This document shows positions 19,498-31,663 of a DNA stretch of 64,000 bases, piece by piece; within the stretch, counting starts at the first letter, position 1; every line of letters starts with the position of its first letter. This DNA is from an uncultured Coriobacteriaceae bacterium (lineage in GTDB: Bacteria; Actinomycetota; Coriobacteriia; Coriobacteriales; Eggerthellaceae), in the NCBI GenBank assembly GCA_949294735.1, contig CASFII010000002.1, forward strand, positions 62,001 through 126,000. The letters are read 5' to 3'. The notes beneath the pieces were generated by a model that was not told the origin of the DNA, ran no database searches, and saw only the letters and a list, made by a program, of their open reading frames with translations. Made by a program: the position numbers and the translations under genes.

Positions 19498-20075
19498 GTC
19501 AGATCCTTTCGAATAATACTAAGTGCAGTATCGCCATACTTTTTATACTGCGTAAGCACAAACTGCGTACCCGTCAGTGCCGCCTCTACCGACTGAGACG
19601 CCTTAGTACTGTGTTCGTACACTATAACAACATCTAAGGCTAATACACCAGCATCGTCTAAAAGCTGGCACAGCGAAACAATAGTTTCCGCTTCCATCAT
19701 ATAAGGCGGATCGAAAAAGAGAAGATCAAAGGGCGCACCTGCATAGGTTGGTGGCTCTTTGAATACGTCTGCTCGAAAGGTTCGTGCTTGTTTAGCGCCT
19801 AACCCTAACGTAGAAACATTATCGCAGAGCGTGCGGAACGCCTTAGAATCCTTTTCAAAGAAATAGGCGGTTGCCGCTCCCCTCGAAAGAGCTTCTAGAC
19901 CAAGAGCTCCCGAACCAGCGAAAGCATCTAAGACCACCGCTTCCTCAAACCCACCGCGCGCACTTGCTACCACACTCATCATTGCTTCACGAACTCTGTC
20001 GGTGGTAGGACGGGTAGAATCTCCTTTAGGAGCCTTGAGGGTACGACCTCGAAACGCGCCAGAAACAATACGCAT
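19494..20075 (-). CDS. rsmD: 16S rRNA (guanine-966-N2)-methyltransferase
   Basis: SAM-dependent enzyme that modifies G966 of 16S rRNA on the assembled 30S subunit. It is 193 residues. It starts MRIVSGAFRGR, has the SAM site LDAFAGSGALGLEALSRGA and the catalytic motif FFDPPYM (DPPY). It begins one base after recG and overlaps coaD by four bases. Confidence 0.95.
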   Translation of the reverse strand: MRIVSGAFRGRTLKAPKGDSTRPTTDRVREAMMSVVASARGGFEEAVVLDAFAGSGALGLEALSRGAATAYFFEKDSKAFRTLCDNVSTLGLGAKQARTFRADVFKEPPTYAGAPFDLLFFDPPYMMEAETIVSLCQLLDDAGVLALDVVIVYEHSTKASQSVEAALTGTQFVLTQYKKYGDTALSIIRKDLT

Positions 20076-20076
20076 C

Positions 20077-22278
20077 TTAGCCCCCCTTTACTGTTTCGTC
20101 TTTAAATAAAAGACGAACTTCACGCGCGAGTGCCCTGTGCTCAGGAGCAGCAAGTTCGGGATCTTTTTCCAAAAGATCAACTGCGTCAGCGTGAGCCATT
20201 TCTATTAGTTCGCCGTCACGAACAACGTTTACCAATTTTAATGCCGAAACACCATGTTGGCGATTCCCTAAAATATCGCCCTCACGACGAAGCGAAAGGT
20301 CAAAAGCAGCTAGCTCATAGCCATCGTCTGAGCTTTCCATAGCAGCCAATCTGGAAAGTGCCACCTCGTTTTTTGCAGCAGAGATTAAATATACTTCACC
20401 AGGCAAAGAGCCACGTCCTACGCGCCCACGAAGCTGATGAAGCTGAGACAAACCGAAACGATCCGCGTCCTCAATTATCATGACGGTTGCCTGAGGAACA
20501 TCTACCCCCACCTCAATTACCGTGGTTGCGACCAACACCTGGACTTCTCCAGAACGAAAACGCTCCATAACTGCTTGTTTTTCAGAAGCAGGCATTTTCC
20601 CATGCAGAAGTTCTATCGTATAGTCAACAAATACATGCTCCTGAAGAAAAGCAGCTTCTTTGCTAGCCGCTGCAATGTTGTCTTCTCGTAAATCGGCATC
20701 ATTTTCTATACTGATTGCAGGATACAAGGCATCATCTTCGGCTTCTTCAAACATTTTTTTGCCTACCGCTTTGCTGTTCCGCTCTTCGGTACTCTTCCCC
20801 ACCAAAGGACACACCACATAAACTTGTTCTCCCCGTGCCAAAGCTTCTTTTGCGGCGTCGTACGCAAAACCTCTGTGCTCTTTTGAATAGACCTTTGTTT
20901 TGCGAGGTGGCGTTTGATAGGGCTTTTCTTTGATATAAGACAAAGTCAAATTGCCAAAGAGCGCTAATGCCAAACTGCGAGGAATGGGGGTTGCCGTCAA
21001 ATAAAGAGCATCTGGCGCCTCGCCCTTCTCCAGAAGACGAGCACGTTGATCGACCCCGAAACGTTGTTGTTCGTCAATAATCACCAATGTAAGGTTTTTA
21101 GGAACTATTCCCTCTTCCAAAAGAGCATGGGTACCTATAAGCACGTCGATTGTACCTGCGGCAAAACGTTCGGCAATTGCAGCTTTTTCACTAGCGGGCG
21201 TTGAGCCCGTTACCACCTCTGAGATAATTCCCGCCGCATCAAAAAGCTGCCCTAAGCTTTTACCATGCTGCTGAGCAAGCACTTCTGTAGGAACCATAAA
21301 CAGCGCCTGCCCACCACTGTCTGCCACGGCAGCAACCGCATGAGCGGCCACGACTGTTTTTCCGGTGCCAACATCTCCTAATAATAGATGGTTCATGACT
21401 TTATTGGCTGCCATCTCACGCAAGATATCATCACGTGCTGCTGCCTGTTCGCCAGTTAACGCAAACGGAAGCACTGCTTCTAAAGCGTGCATAAATTTTC
21501 CTTGAACGTTGTGCTGAACGGGCGTTTTCCCCTCTTCACGCTCCTTAGAATTGCGAATTAAGAACAATTCCAAATTGAGGATTTCTTCATAGGCTAAGCG
21601 TTGACGTGCTTGCTGCGCCTGTAAGATGTTTTGCGGAAAGTGAATACGCGCAAGAGCAGTTCCCTTGCTCATAAGTTTTCTTTTGATGCGTAGGTCAACA
21701 GGCAAGGGGTCATACAGCCCCACGGTCTTTTCGAGCGCATTCGCAATAAGACGGCGCATCCATGCAGTGGAAATTTTTTCAGTAGCAGGATGCACGGGAA
21801 TTACCATACCCGCCGCGTCGTTCGCATCTCCTAATACCTCAATAAAAGGGTTTGTCATGCGCTTGTATCCGAAATTAAATTCCAGCTTGCCAGCAACCGC
21901 CAGACGCATACCTTTTGAAAGCGAATCCATAAGCCACGGCTGCCGAAACGCCGTTATGAGCAGAATGCCCGTTTCATCAACCAGATCTATTTCTACCAGT
22001 TGCAACTTTGGCTTGGGACGCTTTAAACGGATGTCGTGAATTACACCTTCAATGGTGCAGTTTTCACCAATTCTGGCAGAGCGCACGGTTTCTTTGGAAG
22101 AAAGATCAATATAGCGACGTGGAAAATGGTGAAGCAAGTCTCGAACCGTGAAGATACCTAGCCCAGCCAACGCTTTGGCGCGAGCAGGACTCACCAGGCG
22201 CACCTTATCAACCGCTTCGTCTAAAGCAAGCGTTGCGCTCATTCTAAGCTGTTCGATGTCTCTCTGGGCCTGTGCCAC
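20077..22278 (-). CDS. recG: ATP-dependent DNA helicase RecG
   Basis: Branch-migrating helicase that rescues stalled forks and processes recombination intermediates. It is 733 residues. The N-terminal wedge/OB region (about 60-170) is followed by helicase motifs GDVGTGKT (Walker A), DEQQRFGV, ATPIPRS, TTVIEVGVDVP and QLRGRVGRG. The start is GTG at 22278 with AGGAAAG upstream; an ATG 12 codons in lacks a ribosome site. It lies 184 bases after the fatty acid kinase gene. Confidence 0.96.
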   Translation of the reverse strand: MAQAQRDIEQLRMSATLALDEAVDKVRLVSPARAKALAGLGIFTVRDLLHHFPRRYIDLSSKETVRSARIGENCTIEGVIHDIRLKRPKPKLQLVEIDLVDETGILLITAFRQPWLMDSLSKGMRLAVAGKLEFNFGYKRMTNPFIEVLGDANDAAGMVIPVHPATEKISTAWMRRLIANALEKTVGLYDPLPVDLRIKRKLMSKGTALARIHFPQNILQAQQARQRLAYEEILNLELFLIRNSKEREEGKTPVQHNVQGKFMHALEAVLPFALTGEQAAARDDILREMAANKVMNHLLLGDVGTGKTVVAAHAVAAVADSGGQALFMVPTEVLAQQHGKSLGQLFDAAGIISEVVTGSTPASEKAAIAERFAAGTIDVLIGTHALLEEGIVPKNLTLVIIDEQQRFGVDQRARLLEKGEAPDALYLTATPIPRSLALALFGNLTLSYIKEKPYQTPPRKTKVYSKEHRGFAYDAAKEALARGEQVYVVCPLVGKSTEERNSKAVGKKMFEEAEDDALYPAISIENDADLREDNIAAASKEAAFLQEHVFVDYTIELLHGKMPASEKQAVMERFRSGEVQVLVATTVIEVGVDVPQATVMIIEDADRFGLSQLHQLRGRVGRGSLPGEVYLISAAKNEVALSRLAAMESSDDGYELAAFDLSLRREGDILGNRQHGVSALKLVNVVRDGELIEMAHADAVDLLEKDPELAAPEHRALAREVRLLFKDETVKGG

Positions 22279-22462
22279 GTACTTCGCTTTCCTGTTCTAC
22301 GGCATGCCTCATACTGCTGAGGCACCTTTACCTCCACCGTGCAAGGTTTAGTAACACAAAAGCGCCCCCGCTTTTTCTTGCCTTACCTTCGCCTGTGCGA
22401 ACTGCAAAGCAAGCAAACAGAGGCGCTTGCTCAATCATTTACCCTGTAAAGGGTTCGATGCT

Positions 22463-24091
22463 TTATTCGACCGACATAATCAGAGGATACAGCGGCTGTT
22501 CACCACGGTGTGAATCGATTTCAATATCCTCGTATGCTTCTTCGATTTTCGCAATGAGAGCTTCGAATTCTTCGTCGGCCATGTCTTCGCCCGCCAAGAG
22601 TGTCAGGGTGTCGGCATCTGCTGCCTCCATAACCGAAAGCAGACCCATTGCAACTTCTTCTAAGCTTGATCCTACTGCCTCAATAGAACCATCGGCAATA
22701 CCAATGACGTCGCCTTCCTTAATGGGGTTGTCATGGGCGTCTTTAGAATCTTTAATGGCGGTTGTAATTTCGCCAGTCTTAACCTCGGAGAAGGCATCGG
22801 TCATAGCTTCCACGTTTTCGTCTAAGGAAGCTTCGGGATCTGCGCCAAACAAAGCAGCGAATGCCTGCGGAACGCTCTTGGTAGGCACAACAGCGCAAGG
22901 AACCTCTGCGAAACCAGCAGCGCTCTGGGCCGCCATGATAATGTTGCTGTTGTTGGGCAGAATAATGACAGCGTCTGCGTTTACCTTGCCCACTGCATCA
23001 AGCAAATCCTTCGTGGAAGGATTCATGGTTTGACCACCAGAAACTACTACGTCAACGCCCAAGCTTTCCAAAATCTTAGCGTTACCAGCACCCGCAGCTA
23101 CTGCTACAAAGCCAAGCGGCTTGTGTTCTTTTTCCTGTTCGGCAGCTAAAGCTTCCGTACGAGCTGCGCTCTGCAGCTGCATATTATGAATGTGCACTTC
23201 AGAAATCTGGCCGCGCTCCAAGAACCATGCAAGTACCTTGTCAGGAGTGTTCGAGTGAACATGCACCTTAAACTTCGGAATTTCACCTACGCACAGTTCG
23301 CAGTCACCCATGGTAGACAAGAAGTCAAGCGCTTCGTCTTTGTCAAGTACGTCGGAGTCCACCAAGAACTCGTTGCAATAACGATAAGCTGAACCTTCCC
23401 AGTCGTTAACCTGTTCGATTTCCACCTTCGGCGCAGCCATGTCGCGAGCAAAGGCAAGCTCGTCAACCAACTTACCCTGGCGACCAGTGATAGCAGCGAC
23501 AAAGGCGTCAAACAAAATAGCGAGACCATAGCCACCTGCGTCAACTACCCCATTTTCCTTAAGAACTGGGAGCAGTTCGGGGGTGCGCTGTACTGAAGCA
23601 TAGGCACCATCCACCAACGCGTCCAAGGTTTCTTCCGTGGAAAACTTCTTTTTGCGTGCATGCTTGGTGGCAGCTGCTGTGTCTTTCAGAACTGTCAAAA
23701 TGGTACCTTCAACTGGCTTGCGAACAGCCTGGAACGCAACATCAACAGCATGCTCAAATGCGGCATTAATGCTTTCGGTATTGAATTCGTCATACTTTGC
23801 GCTTCCTTCGCACAAACCGCGCAAAATCTGAGAAGTGATAACACCCGAGTTACCACGTGCGCCCATCAAAGCGCCTGTGGTAATAGCCTTGCGAATTTGC
23901 GCACCGTCGGCACCAATAGGAAGCGCCGCTAAGTTTTCTACTACGGTTTCCAATGTCAGTGACATATTGGTGCCGGTGTCTCCGTCAGGAACAGGAAACA
24001 CGTTTAAGCGATTGACTTCGTCTTTGCGCTCACTCAGCGTTTTGCTTGCTGCAGCAATGGCGTTCACGATGTCATTTCTTGTGTAAGACAT
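22463..24091 (-). CDS. fakA: DAK2-domain fatty acid kinase (FakA/YloV type)
   Basis: 542 residues. The N-terminal DAK2 (DhaL-like) nucleotide-binding domain contains NVFPVPDGDTGTNMSLTL and GARGNSGVI. The C-terminal part matches the FakA/YloV extension (VVSGGQTMNPSTKDLLDA; ILPNNSNIIMAA). FakA phosphorylates fatty acids bound to a FakB (DegV-like) partner so that exogenous fatty acids enter phospholipid synthesis. No FakB gene is in the window. It is paired with the upstream Gls24-like gene, as yloU-yloV in Firmicutes, and precedes recG. Confidence 0.9.
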   Translation of the reverse strand: MSYTRNDIVNAIAAASKTLSERKDEVNRLNVFPVPDGDTGTNMSLTLETVVENLAALPIGADGAQIRKAITTGALMGARGNSGVITSQILRGLCEGSAKYDEFNTESINAAFEHAVDVAFQAVRKPVEGTILTVLKDTAAATKHARKKKFSTEETLDALVDGAYASVQRTPELLPVLKENGVVDAGGYGLAILFDAFVAAITGRQGKLVDELAFARDMAAPKVEIEQVNDWEGSAYRYCNEFLVDSDVLDKDEALDFLSTMGDCELCVGEIPKFKVHVHSNTPDKVLAWFLERGQISEVHIHNMQLQSAARTEALAAEQEKEHKPLGFVAVAAGAGNAKILESLGVDVVVSGGQTMNPSTKDLLDAVGKVNADAVIILPNNSNIIMAAQSAAGFAEVPCAVVPTKSVPQAFAALFGADPEASLDENVEAMTDAFSEVKTGEITTAIKDSKDAHDNPIKEGDVIGIADGSIEAVGSSLEEVAMGLLSVMEAADADTLTLLAGEDMADEEFEALIAKIEEAYEDIEIDSHRGEQPLYPLIMSVE

Positions 24092-24183
24092 GATGATTTT
24101 TCTCCAACTCTACCCCGCTTAAAGCACAGTAACCGCGAGGCTTCATCCCTACCCTTTAATGTTTAAACAGTTGTTAGACAAGA

Positions 24184-24531
24184 TTATTTACGAATCTTGA
24201 TACCCTGAACATGTACTTCAACGCCATCCAGCGGAACCTGTGCATACTGCGTCAACACAAAGCTTACGCGGTCAATTAGGTTCTGAGAAACTGTATTGAT
24301 GTTTGTACCGTATTCGATAACAACATAGAGATCTACGTGAATACCCGCTTCGGTAGTGGTAACCACAACCCCACGACGAAGGCGCGAAGCAGGCAAAATC
24401 TTTGCAATACCATCGGCAGCAGAAGGAGCGGTCATGCCCACAACGCCGTAGCATTCCATTGCTGCATTTCCGACCATGTCGGCCAACACATCATTAGCAA
24501 CATGAAGATTGCCAGGAACTACTTTACTCAT
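24184..24531 (-). CDS. Asp23/Gls24 family protein
   Basis: A 115-residue cytoplasmic protein of the Asp23/Gls24 (YloU) family. The segments VADMVGNAAMECYGVVGM and VDLYVVIEYGTNI fit the alkaline-shock family pattern. Relatives are envelope-stress or membrane-associated proteins of unclear biochemistry. The gene lies 92 bases upstream of fakA, matching the conserved yloU-yloV pair, and is divergent from rpmB. Confidence 0.9.
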   Translation of the reverse strand: MSKVVPGNLHVANDVLADMVGNAAMECYGVVGMTAPSAADGIAKILPASRLRRGVVVTTTEAGIHVDLYVVIEYGTNINTVSQNLIDRVSFVLTQYAQVPLDGVEVHVQGIKIRK

Positions 24532-24704
24532 GACATTCCTTTCACAATGCGAAATCGCATTTCATCGGGCAATTTAGTTGGCAGCCTTTCCCTTGTATAA
24601 AGGGCGCAAAGGCAAAACGTAAATTGCGCACGTTCGGCTAAAGTATAGCGCAACCTTAGTAAGAGTGCGACAAAGTGCTTCAAATCTGAATACACGAAAA
24701 ATCC

Positions 24705-24734
24705 TTGTGCGTATTGAATTCATTGTGATATAGT
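24705..24734 (+). promoter_or_regulatory. Promoter of rpmB
   Basis: TTGTGC, an 18-base spacer and TATAGT, with TG one base before the -10 (extended -10). It lies about 65 bases upstream of the rpmB start, within the 266-base divergent region next to the Gls24-like gene. Confidence 0.55.
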
Positions 24735-24797
24735 ATGAGGGCTTTTTTGTCGTAAGCAATTTTGTGCAATTTGCCGAAGGTATATGGAGTGATAACA

Positions 24798-24989
24798 ATG
24801 TCCAAGGTATGTGAAGTTTGCGGTAAGGCTCCAGCTGCTGGTCGTAGCATCAGCCACTCTCATCGCGTGTCTAACCGCATGTTCCGCCCGAACGTGCAGA
24901 AGGTGACCATTAAAGACGCTAAGGGTCACGTTCGTCGCGCACACGTATGCACCAGCTGCCTGAAGGCTGGCAAGGTGGAACGCGCATAA
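24798..24989 (+). CDS. rpmB: 50S ribosomal protein L28
   Basis: Large-subunit ribosomal protein of 63 residues. It opens SKVCEVCGKAPAAGRSISHSH and ends in a second Cys pair (CTSC), so it is the zinc-binding (C+) form. The ATG at 24798 follows GGAG; an in-frame extension to 24762 is not family-like. It stands alone on the plus strand with its own promoter and a strong terminator. Confidence 0.96.
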   Translation: MSKVCEVCGKAPAAGRSISHSHRVSNRMFRPNVQKVTIKDAKGHVRRAHVCTSCLKAGKVERA

Positions 24990-25011
24990 GTCAAACCTTA
25001 TACGCACCCTT

Positions 25012-25050
25012 AAAAGGCTCGCTTCAAACAAGAAGCGAGCCTTTTTGTTT
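25012..25050 (+). terminator. Intrinsic terminator of rpmB
   Basis: A perfect 14-base stem (AAAAGGCTCGCTTC with GAAGCGAGCCTTTT) with a six-base loop, followed by TTTGTTT. It lies 22 bases after the rpmB stop. Confidence 0.9.
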
Positions 25051-25077
25051 CGAGCATATTCGTGCTCTGTAACTACA

Positions 25078-25223
25078 AAGAGACTGTCCCTTAGTCCGAA
25101 ACAAGTCTGAGCTTCAAACTTTATGGTCTAAAGTGAAGCGAAGCAGCGCGACGCGTAGTGGAGCAGCTTTAGCTGCGAAACGACAGGAGCGCGTCGAAGT
25201 TGAGGACTAAGGGACAGTCTCTT
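25078..25223 (+). repeat. Long-stem repeat, copy B
   Basis: Perfect 18-base arms at 25078-25095 (AAGAGACTGTCCCTTAGT) and 25206-25223 enclose the conserved core. In the core a hairpin forms at about 25110-25140 (CTTCA-ACTTTA / TAAAGT-GAAG), then a CGACGCG/CGCGTCG stem holding GCAGC-TTTA-GCTGC. It lies between the rpmB terminator and the 3' end of rsfS. Unlike copies A, C and D it has no flanking AACCCAAAAGACACGTCCC motif. Confidence 0.85.
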
Positions 25224-25267
25224 CGAGATTTCCAAATTTAAACTATTAATAATTACAGCGAAAACCT

Positions 25268-25693
25268 TTATTCTTTGCCCATAAGACGAGCAATGCGGTC
25301 CGAATACTCCGTATCAGTAAGACCTGCTTCCTTTGCTAGATCAAGGACAGGCGCATCGTTCCAAAGGGCTTCAAGGCGATAATATTCACGAGCTTCAGGC
25401 TGGAAAACATGCACCACGAAGTTACCGTAGTCCAGAAGAGCCCAAACTCCCGTTTCAAGACCTTCACGATGCAGCGGCTTAATTCCCGCTTCATCACGTT
25501 CGGCTTCTTCAATAGCATCAATAATGGCCTCTACCTGACGATTGTTGCTGGCCGTAGCAATAACAAAGAAGTCGGTAACTGAAACCAGTTCATGCACATC
25601 TTGCACCATGATGTCGGTAGCTTTCTTTTCGTTAGCTGCCTTTGCGGCAATCAATGCACATTCTCGTGAGGTTTTTCCTAAATCTTTAACCAC
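25268..25693 (-). CDS. rsfS: Ribosomal silencing factor RsfS
   Basis: Binds L14 and blocks subunit joining in starvation, and also aids 50S maturation. From the GTG at 25693 it is 141 residues. The family pattern includes KKATDIMVQDV, TDFFVIATASN and the tail WALLDYGNFVVHVF. I choose GTG 25693 because AAAGGA lies six bases upstream and the start shares one base with the yqeK stop (TAGTG); an ATG at 25735 would overlap yqeK by 43 bases. It is the last gene of the rplU-to-rsfS string. Confidence 0.93.
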   Translation of the reverse strand: MVKDLGKTSRECALIAAKAANEKKATDIMVQDVHELVSVTDFFVIATASNNRQVEAIIDAIEEAERDEAGIKPLHREGLETGVWALLDYGNFVVHVFQPEAREYYRLEALWNDAPVLDLAKEAGLTDTEYSDRIARLMGKE

Positions 25694-26298
25694 TATTGAT
25701 CCTTTCTTTGTTGACGAGCGGCATACGTATTCCATACCGCAAGAGTGTCTGGATGCATTATAGCTTCGCGCTTAATAAGCATAAGGTTGAGCTGTTTCAT
25801 CGTCTTAAAAAACAACTCTTCAAGACTCACCTTGCCTACCAAATTCCGTAACTTTTCAACCTTGTCGTAATCGCGATGAGGCTCAATGGCATCGGCTACA
25901 TAAAGCACCATATCCAATGGCTCCATATGAGTATTAGCTACCGTGTGGCGCGCCACGGCCTGCAAAACGTCTGCGGGGATTGCAGGATATTCCTGAGCAA
26001 GCACCAAGGCTGCCGTGGGTCCATGAAGGGTATAGGCATGATGTTGTAAAACTTCTTCACTTACCTCAAGTCCAAGTTCACGGGCGCGCTTTTTAATCTC
26101 ATCAGAAGAATAGCCTTTGTCCCAGTCATGTAAAACACCCGCAAGATAGGCCTTTTCCTGATTAAGACCATACGATTGCGCTAAAGCGCGAGCCGTTTGC
26201 GCTACGCCCATGCTGTGTTCAAATCGGCGGTCATTTACCCGCGTACGCAACTGCTCTGTCATCTCTTGAGCAAAAGCTTCTGAAAGCGTTTCGTTCAC
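25693..26298 (-). CDS. yqeK: YqeK-type HD-domain hydrolase (diadenosine tetraphosphatase family)
   Basis: A 201-residue HD-domain protein. The metal-binding residues appear as RFEHSMGV, GVLHDWDKGY and ARHTVANTHM. YqeK relatives symmetrically hydrolyse Ap4A to two ADP. The start is GTG at 26298, sharing GTGA with the nadD stop and preceded by GGAAGG. It is located between nadD and rsfS, the standard order. Confidence 0.92.
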   Translation of the reverse strand: MNETLSEAFAQEMTEQLRTRVNDRRFEHSMGVAQTARALAQSYGLNQEKAYLAGVLHDWDKGYSSDEIKKRARELGLEVSEEVLQHHAYTLHGPTAALVLAQEYPAIPADVLQAVARHTVANTHMEPLDMVLYVADAIEPHRDYDKVEKLRNLVGKVSLEELFFKTMKQLNLMLIKREAIMHPDTLAVWNTYAARQQRKDQ

Positions 26299-26999
26299 TC
26301 AACACCTTCCTGATATAAACCTTTTGTCAAAATATAATCGCGAACTCGTTGCATAGTCAAATAGCGAATACTTTTACTTTTGCTTACTCGCTCTCTTAGA
26401 TCGCTCGACGAAATAGCAAGCGAGGTTGCTTCAAGGTAGTGAACCTTAAACAACCCACCCTGCTCAATTTCTTCCTTCTTTTCTGCCGTAAGCGAAAAAC
26501 CGGGACGGGTGACCGCAATAAATTGTGCCAGATGAGCAACTTCAGAACTTTCTTTCCAGCGTGTAATGTGCGCTACCGCGTCAGCACCTGTAATGAAAAA
26601 CAACTCAACGTTTTCAGGGTAAAAAGCTCGCAGCTCCCGCAGGGTGTCAACCGCGTAGGTTTCTCCTCCGCGTTCAATTTCGAGAGCACTCACATCAAAA
26701 GCAGGATTGCTTTCCACGGCAAGCTTACACATCTCTAAACGATCAGCTGCCGAAGTAACCTTTCTGTCCTGCTTAAACACAGGGATATTGGTGGGAATGA
26801 AAATAACAGCATCCAGGTTAAATGCTTCGCGTGCCTGTTCTGCACAAGCTAAATGACCTATATGAATAGGATCAAAGGTGCCACCCATAATACCCAAACG
26901 TGCTGGTAGTCCATGGTGTCCCAAGTCGTCAAAACGACCGAAAAGATTTATGGATGTACGAGGCTCGTTTTGAAAAGCGACTTTTGCGTTTGCTGTCAT
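26295..26999 (-). CDS. nadD: Nicotinate-nucleotide adenylyltransferase
   Basis: Makes deamido-NAD from nicotinate mononucleotide and ATP. It is 234 residues. The nucleotidyltransferase motif GIMGGTFDPIHIGHL begins only at about residue 36, so there is an N-terminal extension of about 35 residues before the fold. ISSSDLRERVSK is the conserved C-terminal motif. The start overlaps the proA stop by four bases. A shorter start inside the extension cannot be excluded, though no ATG lies there. Confidence 0.94.
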   Translation of the reverse strand: MTANAKVAFQNEPRTSINLFGRFDDLGHHGLPARLGIMGGTFDPIHIGHLACAEQAREAFNLDAVIFIPTNIPVFKQDRKVTSAADRLEMCKLAVESNPAFDVSALEIERGGETYAVDTLRELRAFYPENVELFFITGADAVAHITRWKESSEVAHLAQFIAVTRPGFSLTAEKKEEIEQGGLFKVHYLEATSLAISSSDLRERVSKSKSIRYLTMQRVRDYILTKGLYQEGVE

Positions 27000-28311
27000 G
27001 CGCGAACCTGGCCATTTCCCACCAGCACATACTTATAGGAAGTAAGTGCTTCAAGCGCAAAAGGTCCACGAGCATGAAGCTTCTGAGTTGAGATACCAAT
27101 TTCAGCGCCTAATCCGAACTGTCCACCGTCAGTAAACGCGGTTGAAGCGTTCACATATACTGCAGCAGCATCTACTTCATTCACAAATTGCTCGGCAGCA
27201 GCCTTACCCGCTTCGGTGTCCATATCTACCACAATAGCTTCTGAGTGCTTGGTTCCATACTGGTTGATGTGCGCAATAGCCTCGCTGGAGTCATTAACAC
27301 AACGCACCGCCAGCTCGGGAGCCAAGTACTCCGTTTCCCAATCAAGCTCAGAGGCGTGTTCAAACTGCAACTGCGCAGCTGCAGAACCGTCTACCGCCTG
27401 GGAAACTGTCTGCTCCGCGCAGGCATAGGCTTTCTCATCACAATGAAGAAGTACCTTATGTTCGGCCAAAGCTGCGAAAATCTCTGGTAACAAGTCGTCT
27501 GCAATAGCACCATCAACCAACAAGGTTTCTGCTGCGTTGCAAACACCATACCTTCGGCACTTCGCATTAAGCAGAATCTCTTTTGCCATCTGAAGGTCGG
27601 CGGTTTCATGAACGTATACATGACAGTTACCAGTACCTGTTTCAATAACGGGTACTTTAGAACACTCTACGCAATGACGAATAAGTCCTGCACCGCCGCG
27701 GGGAATGAGCACGTCAACAACACCATGAAGCTGCATGAGAATATCCGTCGCCGCACGATCTGTTGAATCAATGAGGCCAATACATCCTTCAGGCATACCA
27801 GCTTCAACGGCAGCATCGTGAAGAATTTGAGCTATTACAGCATTCGAATGCGCCGCCATACTCCCTCCGCGCAAAACAGCCGCATTACCCGCCTTTAAGC
27901 AGATTCCCGCCGCGTCGGCAGTAACATTTGGTCGTGCTTCATAAACCATTGCAACAACACCCAAAGGGACGCTTACACGCTTTAGTTGCATACCGTTGTA
28001 AAGCTCGCGCTCATCCAAAACTTTGCCAAGCGGATCAGGCAGCTTCATTAAGTCTTCCAACGCAGAAGCCATAGCCTCAACGCGCTCAGGAGTTAAAAGA
28101 AGTCGGTCTACCAGCGATTCTTTAGTGCCCGCTTCACGAGCGGCGTTTACATCCTGCTCGTTTGCCGCAACAATTACACTGCTCTGTTCGCGCAAAGCGC
28201 GTGCCATAGCTGCCAGTGCCAGATTTCTTTCTTCAGTGCTTTTTTGTGCCAGGAGAAAAGATGCTGCACGTGCTTTCTGGGCAAGAGCCTCAACCTCTAC
28301 CTGTAATGTAC

Positions 28312-28315
<4 letters not shown>
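26996..28315 (-). CDS. proA: Gamma-glutamyl phosphate reductase
   Basis: Second enzyme of proline synthesis: reduces glutamyl-5-phosphate with NADPH to the semialdehyde. It is 439 residues. The catalytic cysteine region is seen as LLNAKCRRYGVCNAAETLL; GNAAVLRGG and YEARPNVTADA are also family motifs. It overlaps proB and nadD by four bases on either side. Confidence 0.96.
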
Positions 28316-30839
<2,524 letters not shown>

Positions 30840-30916
30840 TTATGCGAAGGTAGCTTTGCAGAAGACCTCGCCTCATGCTTCTTAATGCACCGTACCTTGC
30901 TGCCACCTTTATAATC

Positions 30917-30942
30917 AAAAAGCCCTCCACATGGGAGGGCTC
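30917..30942 (-). terminator. Terminator-like hairpin between rpmA and obgE
   Basis: On the minus strand GAGCCCTCC-CATGT-GGAGGGCTTTTT forms a tight stem followed by five T residues, 28 bases after the rpmA stop. It would reduce read-through from the ribosomal protein genes into obgE. Confidence 0.8.
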
Positions 30943-30969
30943 CATTGTAACAGTTATAACGGCAGAAAT

Positions 30970-31221
30970 TTATGCCTGAGGACGCACATGCACCTTGCGC
31001 TTGATGCCACGCGTAAATTCCAGCGTGCCGTCACACAAAGCAAACAGGGTATCGTCCTTGCCGCGACCAACGTTTTCGCCCGGATGAATATGGGTACCAC
31101 GCTGACGAACAATGATGTTGCCCGTACGTACGGTTTCACCGGCGAACTTCTTTACACCAAGACGTTGTGCACGGGAGTCACGACCGTTACGGGTAGAACC
31201 CAGACCTTTCTTGTGTGCCAT
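30970..31221 (-). CDS. rpmA: 50S ribosomal protein L27
   Basis: Ribosomal protein whose N-terminus reaches the peptidyl-transferase centre. It is 83 residues, starting [15 protein letters not shown]; there is no cleavable Firmicutes-type N-terminal extension. GGGAGGG precedes the ATG at 31221. It follows rplU by 21 bases. Confidence 0.97.
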   Translation of the reverse strand: MAHKKGLGSTRNGRDSRAQRLGVKKFAGETVRTGNIIVRQRGTHIHPGENVGRGKDDTLFALCDGTLEFTRGIKRKVHVRPQA

Positions 31222-31242
31222 GGAAATTCCCTCCCTTGCTAA

Positions 31243-31605
31243 CTATTCTGCGTCTTTGGACGCGGTTTCCTTCTTAGCAGCAGCCTTCTTAGCAGCTGGC
31301 TTGCCAACGCTTTCAATGCGAACGCGGGTAAGCTGCTGACGATGACCGCGCAATTTCTTGTAATTCTTGCGCTTCTTGAACTTGAAGATCAGTTGCTTTT
31401 CGCCCTTGAACTGTTCAATAACTTCAGCAACAACCTTAGTCTTAGCAGCCTTAGCAGGATCTGCTTCAACCTTAGCGCCGTCAACAACGCAGATTGCTTC
31501 CAGTTCAACCTTGGAGCCAACTTCGGCATCCAGCTTTTCGATATTCAGCGTGTCGCCCGGGGCAACTTTGTACTGCTTGCCACCTGTTTTTACGATTGCG
31601 TACAT
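31243..31605 (-). CDS. rplU: 50S ribosomal protein L21
   Basis: Large-subunit protein binding 23S rRNA. The 120 residues exceed the usual 103 or so because of an Ala/Lys-rich tail (PAAKKAAAKKETASKDAE). The N-terminus YAIVKTGGKQYKVAPGD is typical. AAGGAG lies before ATG 31605. It heads the rplU-rpmA-obgE string; the leader contains a hairpin and a tiny reading frame, noted separately. Confidence 0.96.
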   Translation of the reverse strand: MYAIVKTGGKQYKVAPGDTLNIEKLDAEVGSKVELEAICVVDGAKVEADPAKAAKTKVVAEVIEQFKGEKQLIFKFKKRKNYKKLRGHRQQLTRVRIESVGKPAAKKAAAKKETASKDAE

Positions 31606-31631
31606 TAATAATCTCCTTGAAATGTGTTAAA

Positions 31632-31663
31632 ACGCAAGGCGGTATCTTACCAGCGCCCTGCGT
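31632..31663 (-). promoter_or_regulatory. Leader hairpin upstream of rplU
   Basis: On the minus strand ACGCAGGGCG pairs with CGCCTTGCGT (one G-U pair) across a 12-base loop, followed by TTTTAA, 26 bases before the rplU start. It could be an attenuator or an L21-binding autoregulatory leader; the sequence alone does not settle which. Confidence 0.45.
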